A stretch of 64,000 nt of DNA from Streptomyces sp. NBC_01255 (lineage in GTDB: Bacteria > Actinomycetota > Actinomycetes > Streptomycetales > Streptomycetaceae), in assembly GCF_036226445.1 (NCBI RefSeq), contig NZ_CP108474.1, forward strand, positions 1,302,001 through 1,366,000. The letters are read 5' to 3'. This document shows, one piece after another, positions 57,868 through 64,000 of the stretch (positions are counted from its first letter, which is position 1; each line of letters begins with the position of its first letter). The notes beneath the pieces are model-generated. The model was given only the letters and a program-made list of their open reading frames with translations, did no database searches and was not told the origin of the DNA. Made by a program: the position numbers and the translations under genes.

Positions 57868-59093
57868 CGGGCCGCCCAGGTCTCGACGGCGACCTCCTCG
57901 GCGACCTGGTCAAGATACTCGTTGACCTCGGCCGTGTCTCGGCCGGTGACGATGTAGAAGCCGGCGCGGCCGGTGAAGAGGTCGCCCTCGGGCGGCAGGA
58001 CGAGCTGGTCGCCGACCTCGCGGATCCACGTCACCTCTCGCAGCCACGGGGTGTGGGCTGCGAACGACTGGGTGATCCGGCGCTCCGTGAGCACACCGGA
58101 GGCAGCCGGGTAGAGCATGCGGATGCCTGCGGCCCGGCGGTGGGCCGGCGTGAGGTCGGGGGCGCGTCCGGTGGCGAGGTCGGCGGCGATTCTCGGCAGG
58201 TCGATGCCCGTGGCGAGGTGCACGAGGTGGCCGATCATGTCGCCGCCGATGCGGGCGTTGACCTCGATCAGGCGGGGCCGGCCGTCGACGAGGCGTATCT
58301 CGACGTGCTGGATGCCGTCGGTGATTCCCAGAGCCTTGATCGCAGCGGCGGCGACAGGACCTACCTGGGGCAGGAGAGGGTCGTGGGCGTCGACGGTATG
58401 CCCGGTCTCCTCGAAATAGGGGGCCGGACCGAGGGACTTGCTGGTGACGGCAACGGCGGTGGTCACGCCGCGATGGGTGACGCACTCGACGGAGATCTCC
58501 GGGCCGTCGAGGTACTCCTCGACCAGGACCGCCGTGTCCTCCAGGCTCTGGTCGGCCCCGGCTGCAGCGAACTGGAAGGCATCGGGGAGGGCTTCGGCCC
58601 GGTCGACGCGGATCACACCGATACTTCCGGCGAAGGCGGCGGGCTTGATGACCACGGGGTACCCGATGGTCATCGTGGCGAGGCCGGCCTCGACCAGGGA
58701 GCGGGCCTTCATGGAAGCGGCCGACGGGACGCCGTGGCGGGCGAACAAGGTGCGGGCTGTGGCCTTGTTCCTACACGCCTGCATCACCTCCACCGAGTTC
58801 GTGGCGAGGCCGAGAGCGCGCGCGAGCCGGGCCGTGGGGACGAGGTGCCACTCCGACCAGGTGACGATGCCCGCGACCTCGTGGCGCTCGGCCAGGGCGC
58901 GGCCGGCGGCCATCAGAGCAGTGGTGTCGTCGAGATCGGCGACGACGTGGTCGACGATGAAGGGCTTCTCCCACGACGGCTCGGTGCCTGTGATCAGGAC
59001 GATGTCGTACGCGGCCGCGACCTGCTCCAGGCAGTAGCCGCGGTAGGTGCGGTCACCAGGGGCGACGACGAGCACGACGGGACGAGCGGACAA
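57864..59093 (-). CDS. ATP-grasp ligase
   Basis: The protein has 409 residues from TTG 59093 (GGAG 6 nt upstream). ATP-grasp features are ACRNKATARTLFARHGVPSA (entry to the fold), GYPVVIKPAAFAGSIGVIRV (ATP-binding lysine and glycine loop), VEEYLDGPEISVECV, and HVEIRLVDGRPRLIEVNARI with the metal-binding ExN. Homologues ligate an amino acid to another amine or acid, as in dipeptide and antibiotic pathways (L-amino acid ligases). With the MFS exporter upstream, it may make and export a small peptide-like product. Its stop is coupled to the broken DUF317 gene. Confidence 0.88.
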   Translation of the reverse strand: MSARPVVLVVAPGDRTYRGYCLEQVAAAYDIVLITGTEPSWEKPFIVDHVVADLDDTTALMAAGRALAERHEVAGIVTWSEWHLVPTARLARALGLATNSVEVMQACRNKATARTLFARHGVPSAASMKARSLVEAGLATMTIGYPVVIKPAAFAGSIGVIRVDRAEALPDAFQFAAAGADQSLEDTAVLVEEYLDGPEISVECVTHRGVTTAVAVTSKSLGPAPYFEETGHTVDAHDPLLPQVGPVAAAAIKALGITDGIQHVEIRLVDGRPRLIEVNARIGGDMIGHLVHLATGIDLPRIAADLATGRAPDLTPAHRRAAGIRMLYPAASGVLTERRITQSFAAHTPWLREVTWIREVGDQLVLPPEGDLFTGRAGFYIVTGRDTAEVNEYLDQVAEEVAVETWAAR

Positions 59094-59138
59094 GACGACT
59101 CCAGGTGTGCGACGGGAACGGCGTGAACGAGGGGGAAG

Positions 59139-59444
59139 TCAGGGGGTGCGGCGGCGGCGCAGCTCGAACGCGGAGGCCCACTCGGGGTGCTCGGCGATCA
59201 GCTGCCTGACGTAGAGGGCCGTGAAGTTGTTGTTCAGACCGTGCACTCCGAGCGGCAGCCGCCACCGGAGGGCTTCGAAGAGGGCCTTGAGGCTGATGCG
59301 TGTGACTCCCGCCGCCAGCCGCTCGCGGGTGAGTCGTTCCAGGGCCCGGTAGACGTGCGGGTTCTGTGCGTCGAAGGCGTGGAACTGCTCGGCAATCGTG
59401 AGGTGAGCCTCTCGGCGGCTCGAGGCCAGGCGGGTTACGGGCAT
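59139..59444 (-). CDS. Small conserved protein of mobile/accessory regions
   Basis: The protein has 101 residues from ATG 59444. The pattern is AEQFHAFDAQNPHVYRALER, RISLKALFEALRWR, then GLNNNFTALYVRQLIAEHPE and a basic tail. It occurs widely in phage and accessory regions, typically as an uncharacterised protein with the NP-x-VY and LRW motifs. It lies 28 nt after the MFS stop and 45 nt before the ATP-grasp start, so it is part of the operon. The function is unknown. Confidence 0.65.
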   Translation of the reverse strand: MPVTRLASSRREAHLTIAEQFHAFDAQNPHVYRALERLTRERLAAGVTRISLKALFEALRWRLPLGVHGLNNNFTALYVRQLIAEHPEWASAFELRRRRTP

Positions 59445-59472
59445 CGGGGGAACTCCACGAGGACGGGGTGGG

Positions 59473-60711
59473 TCAGGCAGCCAGGGCCGGGTCGGTGCGC
59501 AGGCGAGCGAAGGCGATGGCCAGGCCGAGGGCCTGCAGGGCGGCGCAGGCGGTGATGACGTGGCCGAGCGCCCAGGACGGGGTCAGGGCGGTCAGGACGC
59601 CGGCCAGAGGGAAGGGCACCAGGAGGACGAGGATGGTGGCCGACAGGGTGCTGCCGAACACCACCGGGGGGATGAGGCGGGAGCGCAGGGTGCGCAGGAC
59701 GACGGTCATGCCGCCTTCACCGGCCATCAGGACGGCGACGAGGACCAGGTAGGAGAGGTAGTCGGGAGCCTGGGAGACGGCGAGGCAGGCGAGCGAAGCG
59801 ATGGCGGCGCAGGTCGCTCCCACCGGCCACAAGCCGAGGCGGTCAATGGCGAACCGGCAGACGGTGACGGCCAGCAGGGTGGCCCCGGCGGCGGCCGACC
59901 AGACGATGCCGACGGCCGTGGTGGACTGGCCGTATTGGTCGACGACGATCACGGGACCGGCGGCTTGGAGGAAGCCGGTCGCCAAGTTGGAGATCGTCAG
60001 GCCGGTCACGAGCCAACCGAGGGCGGGCAACGACCGGATGGTCCGCAAGCCGGTGATCAGCCCGGCGCTTGCGCGCTGCTTCGGCGCACGGGCGGGAGCG
60101 ACCACCGACGGTGGAGTACTCAGGGCGAGCAGGGCGGCGAGCAGCGAAAGGGCTGCGATGACGGCCAGCATCCGGGGTGGTCCGGCAAGCAGCAGCAGCG
60201 CGCCGAGCGCCGGTCCGGCCAGCGTCGCGGTCTGGTCGATGCCCAGCAGGACGGCCTGGACACGGTGTGCACGCTCCCCAGCCACTCGGCCGGCGGCGGC
60301 ACCCGCGGTCTCGGCGGCGATGTAGCTGAACTCGGTGAGCACTCCGGTCGAGGCGGCCAGGGCCATCACCGTCACAGTCGCCACGATGCCGACGGGGTGG
60401 AGGACGAGGATGATCGCGCCGGCGGCGATGACCAGGGCGCGGCCGAGGGAGGCGAGGAAGAAGACGACCGAGGCGCCACGGCGGTCCACGACCGCGCCCG
60501 CCCATCCGAACGCGGCCAGGCGGGGCACCCACTCCAGGGCGAACGCGATACCGGTCAGCGCGGCCGAGCGGGTGGTAGCGAGAACCAGGAGCGGGATGCC
60601 ATACGTGGACATGGCGAAGGCAAGAGCGTCCACCGTGCGCGGCAGGTAGATACCGCGTAGCAGTCCTGCCGTGTGGAGGGCGTGCCGGGGTCCGGCGATC
60701 AGGTCGGTCAT
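59473..60711 (-). CDS. MFS transporter (exporter-type)
   Basis: The protein has 412 residues from ATG 60711 (a TTG at 60726 is possible). About 12 helices are present: STYGIPLLVLATTRSAALTG, EWVPRLAAFGWAGAVVDRRG (the loop 2-3 DRRG motif of MFS), VIAAGAIILVLHPVGIVATV, LAGPALGALLLLAGPP, and YLSYLVLVAVLMAGEGGMTV near the end. It is of the type used for export of drugs or natural products. It lies between the HTH regulators and the ATP-grasp gene, on one strand with short gaps. Confidence 0.9.
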   Translation of the reverse strand: MTDLIAGPRHALHTAGLLRGIYLPRTVDALAFAMSTYGIPLLVLATTRSAALTGIAFALEWVPRLAAFGWAGAVVDRRGASVVFFLASLGRALVIAAGAIILVLHPVGIVATVTVMALAASTGVLTEFSYIAAETAGAAAGRVAGERAHRVQAVLLGIDQTATLAGPALGALLLLAGPPRMLAVIAALSLLAALLALSTPPSVVAPARAPKQRASAGLITGLRTIRSLPALGWLVTGLTISNLATGFLQAAGPVIVVDQYGQSTTAVGIVWSAAAGATLLAVTVCRFAIDRLGLWPVGATCAAIASLACLAVSQAPDYLSYLVLVAVLMAGEGGMTVVLRTLRSRLIPPVVFGSTLSATILVLLVPFPLAGVLTALTPSWALGHVITACAALQALGLAIAFARLRTDPALAA

Positions 60712-60722
60712 CGTCGCTTTCG

Positions 60723-61394
60723 TCAAGGAGCGCAGCCCGCCTCAGCGGGATGGAGGAAGAGAAGAGCCAGCCGGTCAGGCGAGGGACTGACGCATGCCCT
60801 GGGCGTATGCCACGCAGCTGCGGAGGCCGTCTTGAATCCGAGGTCGGAGCCCGTGTCGCTGGCCGGGCTACGCGGCCTGCCGTGCGCCGTCGAACGCCCC
60901 CCCCTGGCCGAGAGGTCGGCTCCGCCATGTCCGGCGATCCATGACTCCACGGCGGTCTTCGGACCGGTAAGGCTTTCGACGGCCGCCGGCGAGACCCCGA
61001 AACCGACCTCTCCGTTCCGTTCCTGGCACCGCCCGGATACGTCGCCGATGACCAGGAGCTGGAGGGTGGCCCGTACCCGTGTCACGAAGGTGCTGGTGAC
61101 GCCCGGGTAGTTGTGGGCACGGGCCCAGCTGGCGGCTTCGTCGTAGACCTCGGCCAGCTGCGTACCGGACTCGGTGAGACTGAGGCCCTGTCGTGCACGG
61201 ACGAGGCCGAGAGTGTGCGCCTGTTCGGTGGCGTGCCGGAGCTGATGCGGCGAGAGATCCGGGAGGGTACGTGCCAGGCCGCGGGGCGGGATGGAGCCGT
61301 TGTCGTCCATCTCGGTGATCAGTCGGATCAGTTCGGGTGAGGACAGGGCCGAGCAGGAACGCTCGAACTCGTCCCGGCGCGGTGTGGAAGTCAT
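60723..61394 (-). CDS. HTH regulator-like protein with degenerate C-terminus
   Basis: The protein has 223 residues from ATG 61394, coupled to the HxlR gene (ATGA). Residues 20-75 form a winged helix (SPELIRLITEMDDNGSIPPR, LARTLPDLSPHQLRHATEQA, HTLGLVRARQGLSLTESG). Residues about 80-118 (AEVYDEAASWARAHNYPGVT, then VTRVRATLQLL) resemble the DUF of HTH proteins partnered with HxlR pairs. The last about 90 residues have low similarity and poor coding bias, so the end may be frameshifted. Probably regulates this operon. Confidence 0.6.
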   Translation of the reverse strand: MTSTPRRDEFERSCSALSSPELIRLITEMDDNGSIPPRGLARTLPDLSPHQLRHATEQAHTLGLVRARQGLSLTESGTQLAEVYDEAASWARAHNYPGVTSTFVTRVRATLQLLVIGDVSGRCQERNGEVGFGVSPAAVESLTGPKTAVESWIAGHGGADLSARGGRSTAHGRPRSPASDTGSDLGFKTASAAAWHTPRACVSPSPDRLALLFLHPAEAGCAP

Positions 61395-62224
61395 CGGCGC
61401 GCACCTCCCGCCCTGAGTGCCGTCTGCATGCGAGCCGGGTTGGCGTGGGAGAACAGGTCGCCATAGGCAGGGCGTGCCGGTCGGGTCGGCACGGCCGGCT
61501 GGGGAATGCGGGGCCGATGGCTGGTCCAGTGCTTCGGGGCCGTACGCGAAGCACGCTCCGCGTTCCCCCAGACCGGGTGCTGAGCGCCGGAGTCGAGGGT
61601 TCGACCGGCGGACCAGGCCGACAGCGCCCCGAAGACGCGCCCCAGGCCCTCGCCGGAGGTCGACAGCCGATAGGGCTGACCGGGACCGGCGCTCACCACG
61701 AGCCCGTCGTCAGCGAGCTGCCGCAGGGGCGGGTAGATGTTCGTCCAATACCCGTCGGGCATCACGATCCTGGCGACGGTCCGCGCACTGCTCTCCCCGC
61801 GGGACTTCAAAACCCACAGGATCGCGGCGGCATGCCGACGGGTGAACAAAGTGAGGCTGTCCTCGACGTGCTCGATCGCGGACAGGGGCTCGTCCGGCTT
61901 CTCCAGGAACTCCTCGGCCCAGGCGGCGATTACGGGCAGCACCGGCAGCAGCGCTGCGCCCCGATCGGTGAGACCGTACGTGACGTGCCGCGACGTGTGC
62001 TCCGTGCGCTCGGCGAGCCCTGCATCGCTGAGCGCCCGGAGCTTGGGGTGGAGCTGGCCGCTCAGGAGCCAGGGCATCTTGTCCGAGATCTCGGTGTAGC
62101 GGAGGGGACCGGAGCCCAGCGTCAGCAGGATCCGGACGTTCCATCGCGGGGTGATCATGCCGAGGGTTTCGGTGACGCGGGCGATGTCAGCGTCGCTACC
62201 CGCGGGCAGACCGGTGGTGGCCAA
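61391..62224 (-). CDS. Double HxlR-family regulator
   Basis: The protein has 277 residues from TTG 62224 (GGAG 7 nt upstream). It has two HxlR winged helices in one chain: MITPRWNVRILLTLGSGPLR, YTEISDKMPWLLSGQLHPKL (residues about 23-60) and FTRRHAAAILWVLKSRGESS, PDGYWTNIYPPLRQLADDGL. Most HxlR proteins have one. The C-terminal 60 residues are proline/arginine-rich. It precedes and is coupled to another HTH gene and an MFS exporter, so the pair probably controls the export/ligase operon. Confidence 0.8.
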   Translation of the reverse strand: MATTGLPAGSDADIARVTETLGMITPRWNVRILLTLGSGPLRYTEISDKMPWLLSGQLHPKLRALSDAGLAERTEHTSRHVTYGLTDRGAALLPVLPVIAAWAEEFLEKPDEPLSAIEHVEDSLTLFTRRHAAAILWVLKSRGESSARTVARIVMPDGYWTNIYPPLRQLADDGLVVSAGPGQPYRLSTSGEGLGRVFGALSAWSAGRTLDSGAQHPVWGNAERASRTAPKHWTSHRPRIPQPAVPTRPARPAYGDLFSHANPARMQTALRAGGARR

Positions 62225-62263
62225 GGGAGTACTCCAGGGGTGAAGGGGCCGTGCCCGTTCGGC

Positions 62264-62671
62264 TCAGCGGCTCGGGGCTGTGGTCGCGGTCGCCGTCGGC
62301 GGCGCGGGAGCCACTGAGACGGCCGGGGGCTCGCAGGCGCGGACTCGTCCCAGGCTGTTCAGGACCGCTGCGGCGGTCTTGGCCTGGGCGTCCCGGGCGG
62401 CAACGGCTTCAGTGATGCGGCGAGCGCAGTCGAGAAGGTGGGACGCCTCATGGGCGCCGATGCCACGCTCGGGTTGGACCAGCTGCAGGAGCCGGTCACG
62501 GTGAAAGGTGATGGTCCGCTCGGCGAAGGCCAGGTCGTGGCGGCTACCGAGGAGGGCGGCGAGCATGCCCGGGAGCTGGGTCTGAGCGTGGGCTTCGAGT
62601 GTGGTGAGCGGGGCGCCGTACAAGTCCTCGATCCGTACGGCAAGCTCGGCGGACGTGAGCTTGGTCCGCAC
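62264..62671 (-). CDS. Unknown helical protein, paired with upstream gene
   Basis: The protein has 135 residues from GTG 62671, 2 nt after the upstream stop. It is mostly helical: SAELAVRIEDLYGAPLTTLE, RHDLAFAERTITFHRDRLLQ, ASHLLDCARRITEAVAARDA, then an Ala/Pro/Thr tail. It is probably an interacting partner of the preceding protein. No family was recognised. Confidence 0.55.
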   Translation of the reverse strand: MRTKLTSAELAVRIEDLYGAPLTTLEAHAQTQLPGMLAALLGSRHDLAFAERTITFHRDRLLQLVQPERGIGAHEASHLLDCARRITEAVAARDAQAKTAAAVLNSLGRVRACEPPAVSVAPAPPTATATTAPSR

Positions 62672-62673
62672 GC

Positions 62674-63117
62674 TCAGCGGACCGCCATCCGGGACGGCAG
62701 AGACGCACGTGCGGAACGCGTCGGCGGGTTGGTCGGTACGGCCGGTCCACGCCGCGTCGGGCGTACCGCCTCCACATCCTGCTTGCCGTCAGTGTTCGGC
62801 TCCAGCAGGAGTCGGAGGGCCACGGCCCGTCCGTCGCGGATCGTGACGGCGGCGTCGACGCGGTGAGCGAGATTCAGCGTCGGGTCGTCGACCTCGCTGG
62901 GCTGGGTACCCAGGGCGGCAAGGAGGTCGTCCTCCGCCCGCTCCAAGGCGGCCTGCGACTCGGTGAGCAGCCCATGCCAGCGCACGACAACGGTGGCCTC
63001 CCGACGGGCATTCGGAGCTGCTCCGACTGCGGCCGTGAGCGCGTCGATACTCAGGCCGAAGCGCTGCTCTATCTGCTCGGTGATCGAGCCCACGACATCC
63101 CCTATGTCGTCGGACAC
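62674..63117 (-). CDS. Unknown protein, first of a helical pair
   Basis: The protein has 147 residues from GTG 63117 (AAGGGA 6 nt upstream); the frame runs further upstream but without a site. The start VSDDIGDVVGSITEQIEQRF and the middle VVVRWHGLLTESQAALERAE, DDLLAALGTQ suggest a helical coiled domain. The later part (VAVTIRDGRAVALRLLL-like strand segment) is less clear, and the tail is basic. It is followed 2 nt later by the 62264-62671 gene. The family is unknown. Confidence 0.55.
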   Translation of the reverse strand: MSDDIGDVVGSITEQIEQRFGLSIDALTAAVGAAPNARREATVVVRWHGLLTESQAALERAEDDLLAALGTQPSEVDDPTLNLAHRVDAAVTIRDGRAVALRLLLEPNTDGKQDVEAVRPTRRGPAVPTNPPTRSARASLPSRMAVR

Positions 63118-63158
63118 GGGCAATCCCTTCTGAAGAGAGCGGAATTCGACAGAGAAGG

Positions 63159-63518
63159 TCAGTCGAGGCACATGTAGACGTCGCGGTAGACGTAGGTGCC
63201 CGACACCCATCCCTTCACGCCGGTGGTCCGGTCGGTGATGTAGTGCCAGCCGCCGCTGCTCTTGTGGACGGTGAAGGATTGGCCCCGGTAGAGGATTCCG
63301 ACGGCGGTGGACTTGGTGGTGGCCTTGGAGCGGATGGTGACGGCGCGAGCGCCGATGACCCATGGTCCGGGCCGGTCGCAGTCACGGATCGACGGCAGAG
63401 CGGCGTGCGCGTGGCTGCCGAGTGCCGCCGGTGCGGCGGTGACCGAGGCCGCGGCTACGAGTGGCAGAGCGACTGCTCCGAGCATCGCGGTGGTGATCGC
63501 AATTCGGGTGGAGCGCAT
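63159..63518 (-). CDS. Secreted SH3b-domain protein
   Basis: The protein has 119 residues from ATG 63518 (GGAGG 9 nt upstream). It has a signal peptide: TTAMLGAVALPLVAAASVTA then APA. The mature part is a bacterial SH3 domain (RAVTIRSKATTKSTAVGILY, RGQSFTVHKSSGGWHYITD, VKGWVSGTYVYRD). Two cysteines (DCDRPG and YMCLD) may form a disulfide. Such small proteins bind cell wall or other surfaces. It lies 41 nt upstream of the helical pair and could share a transcript. Confidence 0.85.
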   Translation of the reverse strand: MRSTRIAITTAMLGAVALPLVAAASVTAAPAALGSHAHAALPSIRDCDRPGPWVIGARAVTIRSKATTKSTAVGILYRGQSFTVHKSSGGWHYITDRTTGVKGWVSGTYVYRDVYMCLD

Positions 63519-63665
63519 GCGGAATGAACCTCCATGGAGGAATGGGAAAAGAGAGGGGCAGCGCGGGAGTTCCTCCCTCAGCGCCGGTACAAGAGTCCGC
63601 AGAATCGCCGGTTTGGCTAACCGGCGATCGTCGGCTATCTTTCGCCCGCCCCGGCCCGTGCGACG

Positions 63666-63995
63666 TCAACGGCGGCGGCTCGACGGGCGGCCGGCTGGGG
63701 CCGGCGGTACGGCTCCCCGCGTCTGGAGGGTGCGGGCCGTTGGTGTCACTGACGGCAGTGGGCCGGCGTTGCCGGCGAGGCGGTCCTCGTACCACTGCAG
63801 CGCGCTCTCGGCGGTGGCGAAGCCTCCTTCGCGCAGGGTGTGTGTCCAGGCGTCGGTGTCCACGTCCTCGTGCAGCAGGCGGAAGGGGGACGGGACTCGT
63901 TCGTCGAGCGCACGCAGGACGACGAGGGTGAGCATGGAGTCGGGGTCGTCGTTCGTGTAGCTGGCCAGGAGGGCAAAGCGGTCGCCGTCGCCCAT
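63666..63995 (-). CDS. Unknown protein at the window edge
   Basis: The protein has 109 residues from ATG 63995, five bases from the right end, so a longer N-terminus cannot be excluded. The sequence FALLASYTNDDPDSMLTLVV, RALDERVPSPFRLLHEDVDT, and WTHTLREGGFATAESALQWY suggests a small globular protein; the tail is basic and proline-rich. No family was recognised. Confidence 0.5.
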   Translation of the reverse strand: MGDGDRFALLASYTNDDPDSMLTLVVLRALDERVPSPFRLLHEDVDTDAWTHTLREGGFATAESALQWYEDRLAGNAGPLPSVTPTARTLQTRGAVPPAPAGRPSSRRR

Positions 63996-64000
63996 GACCC

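Noticed and set aside
1..64000. CRISPR arrays, tRNA or rRNA genes
   Set aside because: No regularly spaced repeats of CRISPR type and no cloverleaf or CCA-end pattern was noticed by eye; a tRNA search program would settle this.

Overview
The window reads as an actinobacterial, very probably Streptomyces, accessory region: a chromosome arm or a large plasmid. The evidence is very high GC with strong third-position GC bias, GTG and TTG starts, four-nucleotide ATGA/GTGA gene overlaps, several DUF317 proteins, a WhiB-like protein, an MmyB-type XRE regulator, LAXTG-type surface proteins and a GerW-like sporulation protein. No tRNA, rRNA or CRISPR array was seen. Gene decay is heavy, and several loci are broken by single frameshifts.

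Layout. (1) 1-17.4 kb is a mobilizable-plasmid or ICE-like block. It holds the end of a KdsB-like cytidylyltransferase, a MazG-like protein, an XRE/MmyB regulator, an HTH protein with internal repeats, a zinc-finger protein, a WhiB-like protein, a five-helix membrane protein, small ORFs, a MobC-like protein and a relaxase. A strong oriT-like double inverted repeat lies at the start of mobC. Cargo-type genes follow: a frameshifted lipoprotein, a stand-alone M41-like peptidase, DUF317 proteins, a HEPN-motif protein and a pentapeptide-repeat membrane protein. (2) 17.8-21.1 kb has a quinone reductase, a PadR regulator with a perfect operator, a SnoaL-like protein and a scar of EamA, LysR and IS5 remnants. 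(3) 21.1-30 kb is a catabolic operon: class III aminotransferase, nitrilase-family amidohydrolase and a Dpp/Opp-type peptide or opine ABC importer, with a divergent LysR regulator. (4) 30.8-36.3 kb has a secreted serine hydrolase, a decayed VapBC pair, an IS630-type element that encloses an NTF2-like gene, and a chimeric integrase-methyltransferase ORF followed by a TusA-like ORF.

(5) 36.3-39.7 kb is a second nitrilase module (HATPase, APC permease, nitrilase, divergent dead LysR) with the same regulatory block as module 3. (6) 39.7-47.3 kb has a TPR-like gene, a broken arsenite-permease-type gene, a seven-copy heptamer repeat, an XRE-cupin/EamA/PaiB/B3-4 cluster bounded by inverted copies of a dispersed repeat, and an FRG-domain gene. 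(7) 47.4-52.4 kb has a GerW-like gene, a second HEPN-motif protein and two tandem SpaA-like LAXTG surface proteins, both frameshifted. (8) 52.4-64 kb is a leftward operon of secreted SH3b protein, paired unknowns, two HTH regulators, MFS exporter, small conserved protein, ATP-grasp ligase and DUF317. The DUF317 gene is split by a 4.6-kb insertion.

The most notable finding is that insertion (about 52984-57571). It carries two translationally coupled tyrosine recombinases (425 and 826 aa) and a convergent SAM methyltransferase, ends in a 10-bp inverted repeat (CTGAACTAAC), and is flanked by GAAC. Removing it rejoins the DUF317 reading frame exactly. It resembles Tn554-type elements but shows no tnpC-like gene. 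The oriT candidate, the IS630 element with a passenger gene, the paired nitrilase modules and the dispersed repeat are the other main leads.
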